DNA from: Odoribacter sp. AF15-53
Lineage (GTDB): Bacteria > Bacteroidota > Bacteroidia > Bacteroidales > Marinifilaceae
DNA: 64,000 nucleotides
NCBI RefSeq assembly: GCF_003479425.1
Contig: NZ_QUHC01000001.1
Span: 372,001-436,000 of the forward strand
Reading direction: 5' to 3'
Under the pieces are notes generated by a model. It was not told the origin of the DNA, did no database searches, and saw only the letters and a list, made by a program, of their open reading frames with translations. The position numbers were made by a program, and so were the translations under genes. Below, one piece after another: positions 52,763-62,106 of the stretch (position 1 is the stretch's first letter; each line of letters opens with the position of its first letter).

Positions 52763-52898
52763 CATTTTGATCAGCACGAAGTTTGTCATGGACCCGGTCC
52801 TTTTTAGCAGGAATATCGGGAACATGATTCGAATATTCTATCGCCGGAAAGAAACCATTCCGAGTGAATATACGTTAAAGTTATAAGTTGGTATTTAA

Positions 52899-54428
<1,530 letters not shown>

Positions 54429-54532
54429 TGATTTTAGGTCTTAAATTTTAGATTCTAAATTGCAACTCTACGATGTGTGATGAGTATCTAAAGTTTATAA
54501 TTTGAAATTGTAAATTTAAAATTGTAAAGGTC

Positions 54533-54766
54533 ATGATTTTAAGAATAGTATCTCCGGAAAAAGTGCTTTACAAAGGTGAGGTGCAAATGGTGAAATTGCC
54601 CGGTACGGTTGGGCAGTTTACCGTGTTAGAAAATCATGCCCCGTTGATATCCACGTTGACGCAGGGTACGGTGTTTTACAAGGGTGCCGGTGAAGAGAAG
54701 AGCGTGGAAATTCGTGGAGGAGTCGTGGAAGTGCGGGACAATAACGTGGTTGTTTGTATAAATTGA
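54533..54766 (+). CDS. atpC: ATP synthase F1 subunit epsilon (short form)
   Basis: A 77-residue protein that covers only the N-terminal beta-sandwich (IVSPEKVLYKGEVQMVKLPGTVGQFTVLENHAPLIS). The C-terminal helical hairpin that inhibits rotation in Escherichia coli (about 50 residues) is absent. The N-terminal half is enough to couple gamma to the c-ring, so the enzyme should lack epsilon inhibition. This short form is common in Bacteroidota. A 104-bp AT-rich repeat-like spacer separates it from atpD. Confidence 0.95.
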   Translation: MILRIVSPEKVLYKGEVQMVKLPGTVGQFTVLENHAPLISTLTQGTVFYKGAGEEKSVEIRGGVVEVRDNNVVVCIN

Positions 54767-54773
54767 TACACGT

Positions 54774-55895
54774 ATGAAGAATGGAGTGAAATATATATGG
54801 ATGACATTTGTTTTATGGGTGTGGGCATTGAATGTCGGGGCAACAGGAGCAAGTGTTGTCGGGAATGAACTACAACAGATCGAGGACGGGCTTGTCGTGC
54901 GGGTTGATTCTGTCATGCAACAGGAAGAACAGGAGGTGAAGGCTTTTGATCCGAAAGCGACGATTTTCGAGCATTTGGGGGATGAGTACGGGTGGACGAT
55001 TGTCGGAAACGTGACGATTCCTCTGCCCGTGATCGTGAGAGATAACGAAGGCGGTTGGCATTTGTTCAGTTCTTCCCGTTTGACGGGAGGAAAAACATAC
55101 GATGGATTTCACGTGGCCCATGAAGGGGATCACGAGGGAAAGATTGTGGGTGTAGATACTTTCGGGAATGAATATCGACCGTATGATTTTTCGATTACCA
55201 AGAATGCTTTTTCCGTGATGATCAGTGCCTTGATCACGATGTTGATCGTGTTCTCGTTGGTTCGTTTCTACCGGAATAAAAAATATAAGGCTCCTCGTCG
55301 GGGAATGGGTGGTTTGGAGATGATCGTGGAGATGTTGTATAAGGAGGTAATTGTGAGCGTGCTGGGTAAGGAATCCAGACGGTATGCCCCTTACTTGTTG
55401 ACCTTGTTCTTTTTCATCTTTGTTTCAAACATGATGGGGTTGGTGGCCGTGTTTCCGGGAGGTGCTAACGTGATGGGTAATATGTCAATCACGTTGGTAT
55501 TGGCATTGTGTACGTTTGTCGTAATCAATGTTTCAGGAACAAAAGAATACTGGAAAGAGATTTTCTGGCCGGATGTTCCTCTTGGGTTGAAATGCCCGGT
55601 GCCTTTATTGCCTGTCATCGAGATATTCGGCGTGTTCACGAAACCGGTAGCATTAATGATTCGTCTTTTCGCGAATATGCTGGGAGGACACTTGATTGTA
55701 CTGGTGTTGATTTCATTAATATTCCTGTTCAGTGTTATGGGACAGGTCGTGTTAGGGATAACAACGGTATTCTCTGTATCATTCGCCGTGTTTATGAACT
55801 TGATTCACGTGTTGATCGGGTTTATTCAGGCTTACGTGTTTATGTTACTTTCGACAATCTTTATCGGGTTGGCGAGAGTAAAGAAAGAAGGTTAA
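54774..55895 (+). CDS. atpB: ATP synthase Fo subunit a
   Basis: A 373-residue membrane protein. A signal-peptide-like start (WMTFVLWVWALNVGATGAS) and an extra periplasmic domain of about 130 residues precede the usual helices; this extension is typical of the phylum. The essential Arg that faces the c-ring is in ALMIRLFANMLGGHLIV. It forms the proton half-channels. It is 7 bp after atpC. Confidence 0.96.
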   Translation: MKNGVKYIWMTFVLWVWALNVGATGASVVGNELQQIEDGLVVRVDSVMQQEEQEVKAFDPKATIFEHLGDEYGWTIVGNVTIPLPVIVRDNEGGWHLFSSSRLTGGKTYDGFHVAHEGDHEGKIVGVDTFGNEYRPYDFSITKNAFSVMISALITMLIVFSLVRFYRNKKYKAPRRGMGGLEMIVEMLYKEVIVSVLGKESRRYAPYLLTLFFFIFVSNMMGLVAVFPGGANVMGNMSITLVLALCTFVVINVSGTKEYWKEIFWPDVPLGLKCPVPLLPVIEIFGVFTKPVALMIRLFANMLGGHLIVLVLISLIFLFSVMGQVVLGITTVFSVSFAVFMNLIHVLIGFIQAYVFMLLSTIFIGLARVKKEG

Positions 55896-55915
55896 AGACT
55901 AAAAATTTAGAGTGA

Positions 55916-55953
55916 AATGATTCTGTGATTGACGATTCAATGATTCTGTGATT
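55916..55953. repeat. 15-bp direct repeat between atpB and atpE
   Basis: AATGATTCTGTGATT occurs at 55916-55930 and 55939-55953. The rest of the 147-bp spacer is AT-rich with no gene. Confidence 0.8.
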
Positions 55954-56042
55954 ATAAAAAAGAGCGTGAGAATTGTGCGGGAAAATCACTTAATCGGAAA
56001 TCATAAATCAAGAAATTAATAGAATTTAAAATTAATAAGGTT

Positions 56043-56300
56043 ATGGAAAGTTTGATTTTATTGGAAGTAGCAGCAGCCGGGTTAAGTCTGGCAAAGATAG
56101 GTGCATGCGTTGGAGCAGGTTTGGCAGCTATTGCTGCGGGTATTGGTATCGGTAAGATCGGTTCTTCGGCGATGGATGCTATTGCCCGTCAACCGGAAGA
56201 GACTAACAATATTAGAACCAATATGATCGTGATCGCGGCTTTGATCGAGGGTGTTGCCCTTTTCGCGATTATCGTTTGTTTATTAGCATTGTTTGTATAA
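56043..56300 (+). CDS. atpE: ATP synthase Fo subunit c
   Basis: An 85-residue hairpin of two membrane helices. The Gly-rich helix 1 is GACVGAGLAAIAAGIGIGKIG, the polar loop includes ARQPE, and the carboxylate is the Glu in ALIEGVALFAIIV. Helix 1 has no Gln at the sodium-binding position and the Glu is not followed by Ser or Thr, so proton coupling is expected. Confidence 0.98.
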   Translation: MESLILLEVAAAGLSLAKIGACVGAGLAAIAAGIGIGKIGSSAMDAIARQPEETNNIRTNMIVIAALIEGVALFAIIVCLLALFV

Positions 56301-56309
56301 AAAGAAGCT

Positions 56310-56807
56310 ATGTCATTATTTACACCGGAATTCGGATTAGTGTTTTGGATGCTGGTTGTCTTTTTGATTCTCTTCGGCATTCTGGCGAAATACGCCTGGC
56401 CGGCTATTGTCCGGATGATGGACGAGCGGGCTGACTTTATTGATAAAGGCGTAGAGTATACCCGGGAAGCTAAACGAGATAGAGAGAAGGCACAAGAGGA
56501 GGCCAAGGCGTTGCTGGCGGAAGCGCACAGGCAACAGTTGGAGGTATTGCAGCAGACGGAACGACTGAAACGGGAGATGATAGCGGATGCCCGGAAAGCG
56601 GCAGAAAACGAGGCAAAACAGGTAAGGGAAGCTGCCAATTTATCAATAGAGCAATCGAAACGGGAAGCAGAATTACAATTGCGTAAACAAGTGGCATCAT
56701 TGTCTTTGCAGATCGCGGAGAAAGTGATGCGTAAGGACTTGGCTACCGATAAGACTCAGATGGAGATGATCGGTAGGTTGTTGAACGAGCTTGAAAATAA
56801 GGAGTAA
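56310..56807 (+). CDS. atpF: ATP synthase Fo subunit b
   Basis: A 165-residue protein with one N-terminal membrane helix (FGLVFWMLVVFLILFGILAKYAWPAIV) and a long charged coiled coil (EAKRDREKAQEEAKALLAEA and so on). It forms the peripheral stalk that holds F1 still. Gap to atpE is 9 bp. Confidence 0.97.
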   Translation: MSLFTPEFGLVFWMLVVFLILFGILAKYAWPAIVRMMDERADFIDKGVEYTREAKRDREKAQEEAKALLAEAHRQQLEVLQQTERLKREMIADARKAAENEAKQVREAANLSIEQSKREAELQLRKQVASLSLQIAEKVMRKDLATDKTQMEMIGRLLNELENKE

Positions 56808-56819
56808 AAGGAGGAGATT

Positions 56820-57368
56820 ATGGACGAAGGATTAATTGCTCGAAGGTATGCAAAGGCGATGTTCCGATACGCGCAGGAATTGAATGCTACAGATGCGGTA
56901 TACGAGAAGATGAAGTTGTTCGAGAGAAACTATATCGCTCACCCGGACTTGCAGAAAGCTCTATTGAATCCGTTGTTATCACCTGAGGATAAGGAAATGC
57001 TTCTTTCTACGGCTATCGGGATAGAACCGGGAGAAGCGTATATTAAAGGTATTCGTTTGGTAATAAAGAATCACCGGGAGATGTATGTCAGGTCGATTTG
57101 TTTGATGTTTCAGAAAATCTACCGGGCTGCCAACGGGATTATTCGGGTGAAAATCACGACCGCGATGGAGTTGTCGGATGAGACTATGGATAAAATCAAA
57201 GAGTTTGTACGGAATCATACCGATAAGACCATAGAGTTTGTTCATAAGGTTAATCCTTCGATCATCGGCGGCTTTGTTCTGGAAGTGGGATCCCGCCAAT
57301 TGGATGCCTCGTTGTTAAAAGAGCTGAAAGAAATACAGCTACAGATGGTGGATAATTTTCAATTGTAA
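56820..57368 (+). CDS. atpH: ATP synthase F1 subunit delta
   Basis: A 182-residue OSCP-type protein that joins the b stalk to the top of F1. The start [16 protein letters not shown] and the C-terminal block [22 protein letters not shown]...[22 protein letters not shown] are characteristic. It lies 12 bp after atpF and 5 bp before atpA. Confidence 0.97.
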   Translation: MDEGLIARRYAKAMFRYAQELNATDAVYEKMKLFERNYIAHPDLQKALLNPLLSPEDKEMLLSTAIGIEPGEAYIKGIRLVIKNHREMYVRSICLMFQKIYRAANGIIRVKITTAMELSDETMDKIKEFVRNHTDKTIEFVHKVNPSIIGGFVLEVGSRQLDASLLKELKEIQLQMVDNFQL

Positions 57369-57373
57369 GAGTT

Positions 57374-58948
57374 ATGTTGAAAGCGAATGAGATATCAGAT
57401 ATTTTAGAGATGCAACTCAAGGAGGTCGATACACGAATGGCCTTTGAGGAGGTGGGTACCGTGATGGAGGTTGGTGACGGGGTGGCTCACGTGTTCGGTT
57501 TGGATAATGTTCGGGCAAACGAGTTGCTGGAATTTGAAAATGGCGTTCGAGGGGTTGCGATGAACTTGGAGGAAGATAACGTGGGTGTTATTCTGATGAA
57601 TGCGGGTGATCGGGTGAAAGAGAATTACACGGTGAAGCGTACGGGAAGTATCGCATCCGTGAAAGTGGGTGAAGGATTGCTCGGACGTGTGATCAACACG
57701 TTGGGAGACCCGATTGACGGGGCCGGTCCGATCGCGGGAGAAATGATGCAGTTACCGTTGGAACGGAAAGCTCCGGGGGTAATCTATCGTCAGCCGGTGA
57801 AAGAACCGTTGCAGACGGGTATCAAGGCGATCGACTCCATGGTTCCGATCGGGCGGGGACAACGAGAGTTGATTATCGGTGACCGCCAGACGGGGAAGAC
57901 TTCTATTGCCGTGGATACGATTTTGAATCAAAAGAGGAATTTCGAGAATGGCGATCCGATTTATTGTATTTACGTGGCAATCGGTCAGAAAGCTTCTTCG
58001 GTAGCCATGTTGGTAAACACGTTGCAGGAACGGGGGGCGTTGCAATACACGGTGATCGTGGCGGCAAATGCTTCCGATTCGGCGGCTATGCGTTATTACG
58101 CGCCGTTTGCAGGTGCTACAATCGGAGAATATTTCCGGGATAGCGGGCGGCACGCTTTGGTGGTGTATGATGACCTTTCCAAGCAAGCGGTGGCTTACCG
58201 GGAGATTTCATTGATTTTACGTCGTCCGTCAGGTCGTGAGGCTTATCCGGGGGATATTTTCTATTTGCATTCTCGTTTGTTGGAACGGGCAGCCCGGATT
58301 ATATCCAGTGATGAAATGGCGCAGACGATGAATGATTTGCCTGATGTTTTGAAACCGATGGTTAAGGGAGGCGGTTCGCTGACGGCTTTACCGATTATCG
58401 AGACGCAGGCCGGAGATGTATCCGCGTATATCCCGACAAACGTGATTTCAATCACGGACGGACAGATATTCTTGGAATCCGGGTTATTTAATGAGGGTGT
58501 TCGTCCTGCTATTAACGTAGGTATTTCAGTATCCCGTGTCGGGGGTAATGCCCAGGTGAAAGCGATGAAGAAAATTGCTGGAACTTTAAAGATAGATCAG
58601 GCCCAATACAGGGAGTTAGAAGCGTTTTCCAAGTTTGGCGGGGATATGGATTCCGTGACGGAAATGGTGATTGACAAGGGACGTAAGAATGCTCAATTAC
58701 TGATACAGCCCCAACATGCCCCGATGCCCGTGGAAGAGGAGATCGCGGTGATTTATTGCGGGACACAAGGTCTGTTGCGAAACGTGGAGTTAAAACACGT
58801 GGCCGAATTCGAGAAGATGTTTTTGGAGGTATTACGTTCTAAATACCGGAAAGATGTGTTGGATGAATTGCGAAAAGGAGTTCTGGATGAGAATGTTTCT
58901 AAATTGTTGGAAGAAGTGGCCTTGGATGTAGCACAAACTTTTAGTTAG
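57374..58948 (+). CDS. atpA: ATP synthase F1 subunit alpha
   Basis: A 524-residue non-catalytic nucleotide-binding subunit. Walker [10 protein letters not shown], the [34 protein letters not shown] block and the arginine finger region SVSRVGG are intact. It alternates with beta in the F1 hexamer. A 159-bp repeat element separates it from atpG. Confidence 0.99.
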   Translation: MLKANEISDILEMQLKEVDTRMAFEEVGTVMEVGDGVAHVFGLDNVRANELLEFENGVRGVAMNLEEDNVGVILMNAGDRVKENYTVKRTGSIASVKVGEGLLGRVINTLGDPIDGAGPIAGEMMQLPLERKAPGVIYRQPVKEPLQTGIKAIDSMVPIGRGQRELIIGDRQTGKTSIAVDTILNQKRNFENGDPIYCIYVAIGQKASSVAMLVNTLQERGALQYTVIVAANASDSAAMRYYAPFAGATIGEYFRDSGRHALVVYDDLSKQAVAYREISLILRRPSGREAYPGDIFYLHSRLLERAARIISSDEMAQTMNDLPDVLKPMVKGGGSLTALPIIETQAGDVSAYIPTNVISITDGQIFLESGLFNEGVRPAINVGISVSRVGGNAQVKAMKKIAGTLKIDQAQYRELEAFSKFGGDMDSVTEMVIDKGRKNAQLLIQPQHAPMPVEEEIAVIYCGTQGLLRNVELKHVAEFEKMFLEVLRSKYRKDVLDELRKGVLDENVSKLLEEVALDVAQTFS

Positions 58949-59107
58949 TCCATAAGGTCCGTAAAGTCCATAAAGTCTATAAGGTCAGAGCCCCTCTACG
59001 GGGTGCTTTGTCTGTAGATAAACTTAGTCCGGAGGACACCCGTAACTTTATGAATTTTATGGACTTTATGAACTTTATAGACTTTATGAACTTTATAGAC
59101 TAATAAT
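58949..59107. repeat. Dispersed repeat copy 2 and 18-bp tandem repeat between atpA and atpG
   Basis: The left part (about 58962-59045) is related to 36786-36890 (shared ATAAGGTCA, CGGGGTGCTTTGTC-like and GTCCGGAGGACACCCGT-like blocks). The right part is three 18-bp units (59047-59064, 59065-59082, 59083-59100); the last two are identical (TTTATGAACTTTATAGAC). The left end carries inverted relatives (AAAGTCCATAAAGTC), so the spacer can form a large cruciform or hairpin inside the operon. Confidence 0.8.
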
Positions 59108-59980
59108 ATGGCGACAACACGTGAATTGAAGGGAAGGATAAGTTCAGTACATTCTTCTCAAAAGATTACCGGAGCGATGAAGATGATTTCTTCGGCCCGG
59201 TTGAGGAAGTCCGAGAATGCTTTGAATCATGCTCGGCCTTACATGGAACAGTTGCAAAATATACTGGATCATATTGCCGAAGAGACACGTGATCATCGAT
59301 CCCCGTTGAGTCAGGAGCGTCCGGTTCAACGAGTGGCTATTGTTATTTTTGCAGCCAACGAGGGGCTTTGCGGGGCTTTCAACCTGACGCTGTATAAGAA
59401 ATTGTTGGAGACGTTGAAAGAGTATAGCGGAAAGGTAAAATCTCCGATATCGGTTTATCCCGTGGGAAGGAAGATCGTGAACGAGGTGAAACGGACTTTG
59501 GGGGTGGAAACGATGCCTATTCCCGATCTTTTCGAGAAAAAGCAATATGCGGAAGGAGCCACCGCGCTGGCAGATGAGTTAATTCGTCGTTTTCTGGCAA
59601 AAGAAGTGGATCGGGTTGACGTGATTTACGCTCATTTCAAGAGTATGGGAACTCAGGTTATCAGCCGGGAACAGTTGCTTCCGTGGGTTCCCCGGGAGAC
59701 AAAGACGCTTTCCGATACGGAACGAAATAAGGTGTATATCTATGAACCGGGGTGCGAGGAGATATTGGAGACGATTTATCCCTTGGTGATTCATTCCACG
59801 ATGTATCGTTATTTGTTGGAAAATCAAACTTCAGAACAGGCTTCCCGGATTCTGTCGATGCAGATGGCAAATGATAATGCTATCAAGCTGTTGAAAGGAT
59901 TGCAGTTGGAGTATAACAAATTGAGACAACAGAATATCACGGCAGAGTTGATGGATATCGCGGGAGGATCTGTAGAATAA
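59108..59980 (+). CDS. atpG: ATP synthase F1 subunit gamma
   Basis: A 290-residue rotor shaft. The N-terminal helix (ELKGRISSVHSSQKITGAMKMISSARLRKSE) and C-terminal helix (RILSMQMANDNAIKLLKGLQLEYNKLRQQNITAELMDIAGG) that form the coiled coil are both complete. It is the last gene of the operon. Confidence 0.98.
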   Translation: MATTRELKGRISSVHSSQKITGAMKMISSARLRKSENALNHARPYMEQLQNILDHIAEETRDHRSPLSQERPVQRVAIVIFAANEGLCGAFNLTLYKKLLETLKEYSGKVKSPISVYPVGRKIVNEVKRTLGVETMPIPDLFEKKQYAEGATALADELIRRFLAKEVDRVDVIYAHFKSMGTQVISREQLLPWVPRETKTLSDTERNKVYIYEPGCEEILETIYPLVIHSTMYRYLLENQTSEQASRILSMQMANDNAIKLLKGLQLEYNKLRQQNITAELMDIAGGSVE

Positions 59981-60090
59981 CGTGAATTTTAGATTTTAAT
60001 TTCTAAATTTGTATAGAAAAAAGTGTTTGTACTATTTGAGGTGTATGGGGGAAATAGGTAACTTAATTTTAATGCAAACTTAAATCTTGT

Positions 60091-61956
60091 ATGGGTATAA
60101 CGCTGATTATTTTAGCATTATCTGCTTTCTTTTTTGTAAACGGGAAAATTCGGTCTGATGTGGTTGCACTTTGTGCATTGGTTCTTTTAATCTTGTGCGG
60201 TATTTTAACCCCGGAAGAGGCACTTTCGGGCTTTTCCAATTCGATCGTGATCATGATGGTGGGGTTATTTGTCGTGGGAGGGGCTATATTCCAGACCGGG
60301 CTGGCTAAAATGATCAGTAGTAAGATACTCCAACTTGCGGGAAAGAGCGAGTTGAAGCTTTTTATTTTAATCATGTTGGTAACTTCTGCTATCGGGGCGT
60401 TTGTGAGTAACACGGGAACGGTGGCTTTGATGTTGCCGATCGTGGTCAGTATGGCGGTTAGTGCGAAGGTGAGTCCTAGCCGTTATCTAATGCCTCTGGC
60501 GTTCGCAAGTAGTATGGGGGGAATGGCAACTTTAATCGGTACACCTCCTAACCTTGTCATTCAAAATACATTATTAGAGGCTGGACTAGAAGGTTTATCA
60601 TTTTTTTCATTTACCCCCGTGGGGATTATTTGCGTGTTAGTGGGTATTATCGTGCTGATCCCGTTAAGTAGAATGTTTTTGGTAAAAAAGGAGGAGAAAA
60701 AAGCCGAGAAGAAGTCTCGTAACAAGTCGGTCAAGGATTTGGCTTACGAGTACCAGATTGCCCAAAATTTATTCCGGGTAGGAGTGAAAGAGAATTCTGT
60801 ATTCCGGGGGAAGACTTTGGCGGAATTGAATGTAACCGGGAGATATAACGTGACTATATTGGAAATCCGGCGAGAGGCGAAGTCTCAAAATCCTTTTATG
60901 AAGACCATTGATCAGGAGTTGGCGGGACCGAATACGTCATTACAGGCGGGAGATGTGTTGTATATTTTAGGCGTTTTTTCTCAGGTAGAGTTATTGACTG
61001 GGGAGAATAATCTGGAATTATTGGATACTCATATCGAGGAGGTGTCTGAAAAGAAAACACATCGGGAAATGGAGTTTGGTGAAATAGGTATTGCCGAAGT
61101 TTTGTTAATGCCTAATTCGCAGTTAATCAATCGTGCGGTGAAAGATTCAGGATTTCGGGAAAAATACAACATTAACGTGTTAGGAATTCAACGAGGCGGG
61201 AAATATCTTCTGCAGGATTTGAAAGATGAGAAAATGCACGCGGGAGATGCTTTATTAGTGCAGGGAACATGGAATAATATAGCCCGTTTGAACGAGGCGC
61301 AATCGGAATGGGTGGTTGTCGGGCAACCGTTGGCGGAAGCCGCAAAAGTGACATTGGATCACAAAGCCCCGATTGCTGCCATGATTATGCTCCTGATGAT
61401 TGTTACGATGGTGTTCGATTTTATTCCGGTACCTCCCGTGGCTGCGGTCATTGTGGCTGCGTTGTTGATGGTATTGACCGGATGTTTGCGTAACGTGGAA
61501 GATGCTTATAAGACGATTAACTGGGAGAGTATCGTGTTGATTGCAGCTATGCTTCCGATGTCTTTGGCATTGGAGAAGACGGGGGCTTCAACGATGATTT
61601 CTTCAAGTCTGGTAAGTCATTTGGGAAGTTATGGACCAATTATTCTGTTGGCAGGTATTTATTTCACGACTTCATTATTGACGATGTTTATTAGTAACAC
61701 GGCTACGGCAGTTCTTTTAGCCCCGATTGCACTGAAAGCGGCAATAGATACGGGTGTGAGTCCTTATCCGTTTTTGTTTGCGGTGACCGTGGCGGCAAGT
61801 ATGTGTTTTGCTTCTCCCTTCTCCACGCCACCTAATGCTTTGGTGATGTCTGCCGGGAAATACACGTTTATGGATTACGTGAAAGTGGGATTACCTTTGC
61901 AGGTGATTATGGGAATTGTGATGATATTGATATTACCGTTATTATTTCCATTCTGA
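60091..61956 (+). CDS. SLC13-family anion permease with two TrkA-C (RCK-C) domains
   Basis: A 621-residue inner-membrane transporter. The N-terminal helices (LIILALSAFFFVNGKIRSDVVALCALVLLILCGILTPEEALSGFSN) and the repeated ion-binding motifs (SNTGTVALMLPIV and, in the second half, SNTATAVLLAPIAL) are SLC13/DASS or ArsB-NhaD type. The middle (about residues 215-420) holds two TrkA-C domains (FRGKTLAELNVTGRYNVTILEIRR and INRAVKDSGFREKYNINVLGIQRGGKY). Such proteins move dicarboxylate, sulfate or similar anions with sodium or protons, gated by a small ligand. Substrate is undetermined. Confidence 0.93.
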   Translation: MGITLIILALSAFFFVNGKIRSDVVALCALVLLILCGILTPEEALSGFSNSIVIMMVGLFVVGGAIFQTGLAKMISSKILQLAGKSELKLFILIMLVTSAIGAFVSNTGTVALMLPIVVSMAVSAKVSPSRYLMPLAFASSMGGMATLIGTPPNLVIQNTLLEAGLEGLSFFSFTPVGIICVLVGIIVLIPLSRMFLVKKEEKKAEKKSRNKSVKDLAYEYQIAQNLFRVGVKENSVFRGKTLAELNVTGRYNVTILEIRREAKSQNPFMKTIDQELAGPNTSLQAGDVLYILGVFSQVELLTGENNLELLDTHIEEVSEKKTHREMEFGEIGIAEVLLMPNSQLINRAVKDSGFREKYNINVLGIQRGGKYLLQDLKDEKMHAGDALLVQGTWNNIARLNEAQSEWVVVGQPLAEAAKVTLDHKAPIAAMIMLLMIVTMVFDFIPVPPVAAVIVAALLMVLTGCLRNVEDAYKTINWESIVLIAAMLPMSLALEKTGASTMISSSLVSHLGSYGPIILLAGIYFTTSLLTMFISNTATAVLLAPIALKAAIDTGVSPYPFLFAVTVAASMCFASPFSTPPNALVMSAGKYTFMDYVKVGLPLQVIMGIVMILILPLLFPF

Positions 61957-61975
61957 TGTATCGGGATGGAAATAA

Positions 61976-62101
61976 CTAGTTGATCAAATCATATTTCATA
62001 TTTTCTTCATAGGAATGAATTACAACAATGCGTTTTGAAGGCTTGCTGCATCCTGTAAGAAGTAAAGAAAAAAGTAATATGATCCCGATTAGAAACTTCA
62101 T
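61976..62101 (-). CDS. 41-aa lipoprotein, possible remnant of a substrate-binding protein
   Basis: On the minus strand a frame starts 5 nt after the TonB receptor stop (ATG 62101-62099) and ends at TAG (61978-61976). It begins with a clear lipoprotein signal (MKFLIGIILLFSLLLTGC-S, Cys at 18) and then KRIVVIHSYEENMKYD. The VVIHSYE segment resembles the start of ABC-type substrate-binding proteins of the sort with VIHSYxP, but the frame stops after 41 residues. It may be a truncated remnant or a genuine small lipoprotein. Spacing says it is in the receptor's operon. Confidence 0.6.
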   Translation of the reverse strand: MKFLIGIILLFSLLLTGCSKPSKRIVVIHSYEENMKYDLIN

Positions 62102-62106
62102 ATTCA

